Shown piece by piece: positions 63,789 through 64,000 of a DNA stretch of 64,000 nt. The stretch comes from Artemisia argyi (lineage: Eukaryota > Streptophyta > Magnoliopsida > Asterales > Asteraceae). Numbering within the stretch: position 1 is the first letter of the stretch; the number at the start of each line of letters is the position of its first letter. The position numbers were made by a program, and so were the translations under genes. The notes under the pieces are model-generated. The model was not told where the DNA came from. It was given only the letters and a program-made list of their open reading frames with translations, and did not search any database. The stretch is taken from positions 87,727,055 to 87,791,054 of the forward strand of contig CM060691.1 of assembly GCA_030686995.1 (NCBI GenBank), read 5' to 3'.

Positions 63789-64000
63789 TGTAAGACCTTA
63801 AATATCACAACTTTATCACACCATTATAGAAGCAAAGATGAAGAAGAGATGAAAGATGGTGACTTGATGTTATGTATATGTATGGCGTATGTAAATAGAA
63901 AGAGAGATGGAAATGAGAACTTTTATTAAAGAAAACACACACAAATACACACACAAGCACACACCTCAAATGAGCCTTTGAGGTGTTTAAATAGTTCTTA
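63789..64000 (-). repeat. Element E 5' LTR, first 212 bp visible
   Basis: Identical by eye to 52045-52256. It is truncated by the window end. Confidence 0.9.

Larger units (their letters stand above)
52045..64000 (-). mobile_element. Element E: Ty1-copia retrotransposon (SIRE type), runs off window
   Basis: 3' LTR 52045-52464, 3' noncoding 52465-55039, pol 55040-58560, gag 58510-62739, leader 62740-63788, and the first 212 bp of the 5' LTR 63789-64000. The primer site on the minus strand next to the 5' LTR is TGGTATCAATTGCC; the purine tract CCCCTTAGGGGGAGAT is at 52465. The visible 212 bp of the two LTRs are identical by eye, so insertion is recent. Left flanking bases are TAATT (52040-52044); the other target copy is outside. 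The long gag extension and RT sequence suggest the SIRE lineage. Confidence 0.92.

Overview
The window is plant nuclear DNA and almost entirely transposable elements. It has one intact single-copy gene, a ZIP-family metal transporter with two introns on the minus strand (45598-49169). The gag extension and accessory ORFs of the retroelements resemble, from memory, polyproteins common in daisy-family (Asteraceae) assemblies. Asteraceae is therefore my best guess at the source, but it is an inference.

From 1 to 42663 the window is a nest of LTR retrotransposons whose order of insertion can be read from target-site duplications. The host of the nest is element A, a decayed Athila/Tat-like Ty3 element on the minus strand: 5' LTR 40264-42663, gag and protease 37745-40094, RT/RNase H 22665-24446, an integrase remnant to 12841, and a 3' LTR piece 12373-12840. 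Three things were inserted into it. Element B (24452-37744, plus strand, TSD AGTGG) is a chromodomain Ty3 element of Tekay/Del type. Element D (13511-22659, minus strand, TSD AAAGG) is a Ty1-copia-type element with no gag or pol but one long unfamiliar ORF. A solo LTR of A's own family (40542-41516, TSD CTAAT) lies inside A's 5' LTR. A's 3' LTR is broken by element C (573-12372), a non-autonomous element present as a concatemer of LTR-internal-LTR-internal-LTR. C itself carries a solo LTR of its own family (2066-5056, TSD CTAAA) and an A-family LTR (1-572).

From 42664 to 52044 lies the gene-bearing interval: a relic LTR (F, 44212-44972), the ZIP gene, a SINE with a 14-bp TSD whose body contains a 5S rRNA-like segment, a hAT-type MITE with an 8-bp TSD, and two head-to-tail Helitron copies. 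Element E, a copia element of SIRE type on the minus strand, starts at 52045 inside the second Helitron and runs past the window end. Its visible LTR sequence (212 bp) is identical to its other LTR, yet gag-pol carries four nonsense codons.

The main points for follow-up are: (1) the SINE with tRNA-like A and B boxes around a 5S rRNA-like promoter segment; (2) the gag-pol-less element D, which shares a conserved 3' noncoding region, a long stem-loop and a TTCGAA-rich leader with E; (3) the tandem LTR concatemer C; (4) the array of TGACG palindromes just upstream of the TATA box in A-family LTRs; and (5) young but already defective elements whose stop codons all fit C-to-T change. All boundaries were read by eye; no alignment or database search was run.
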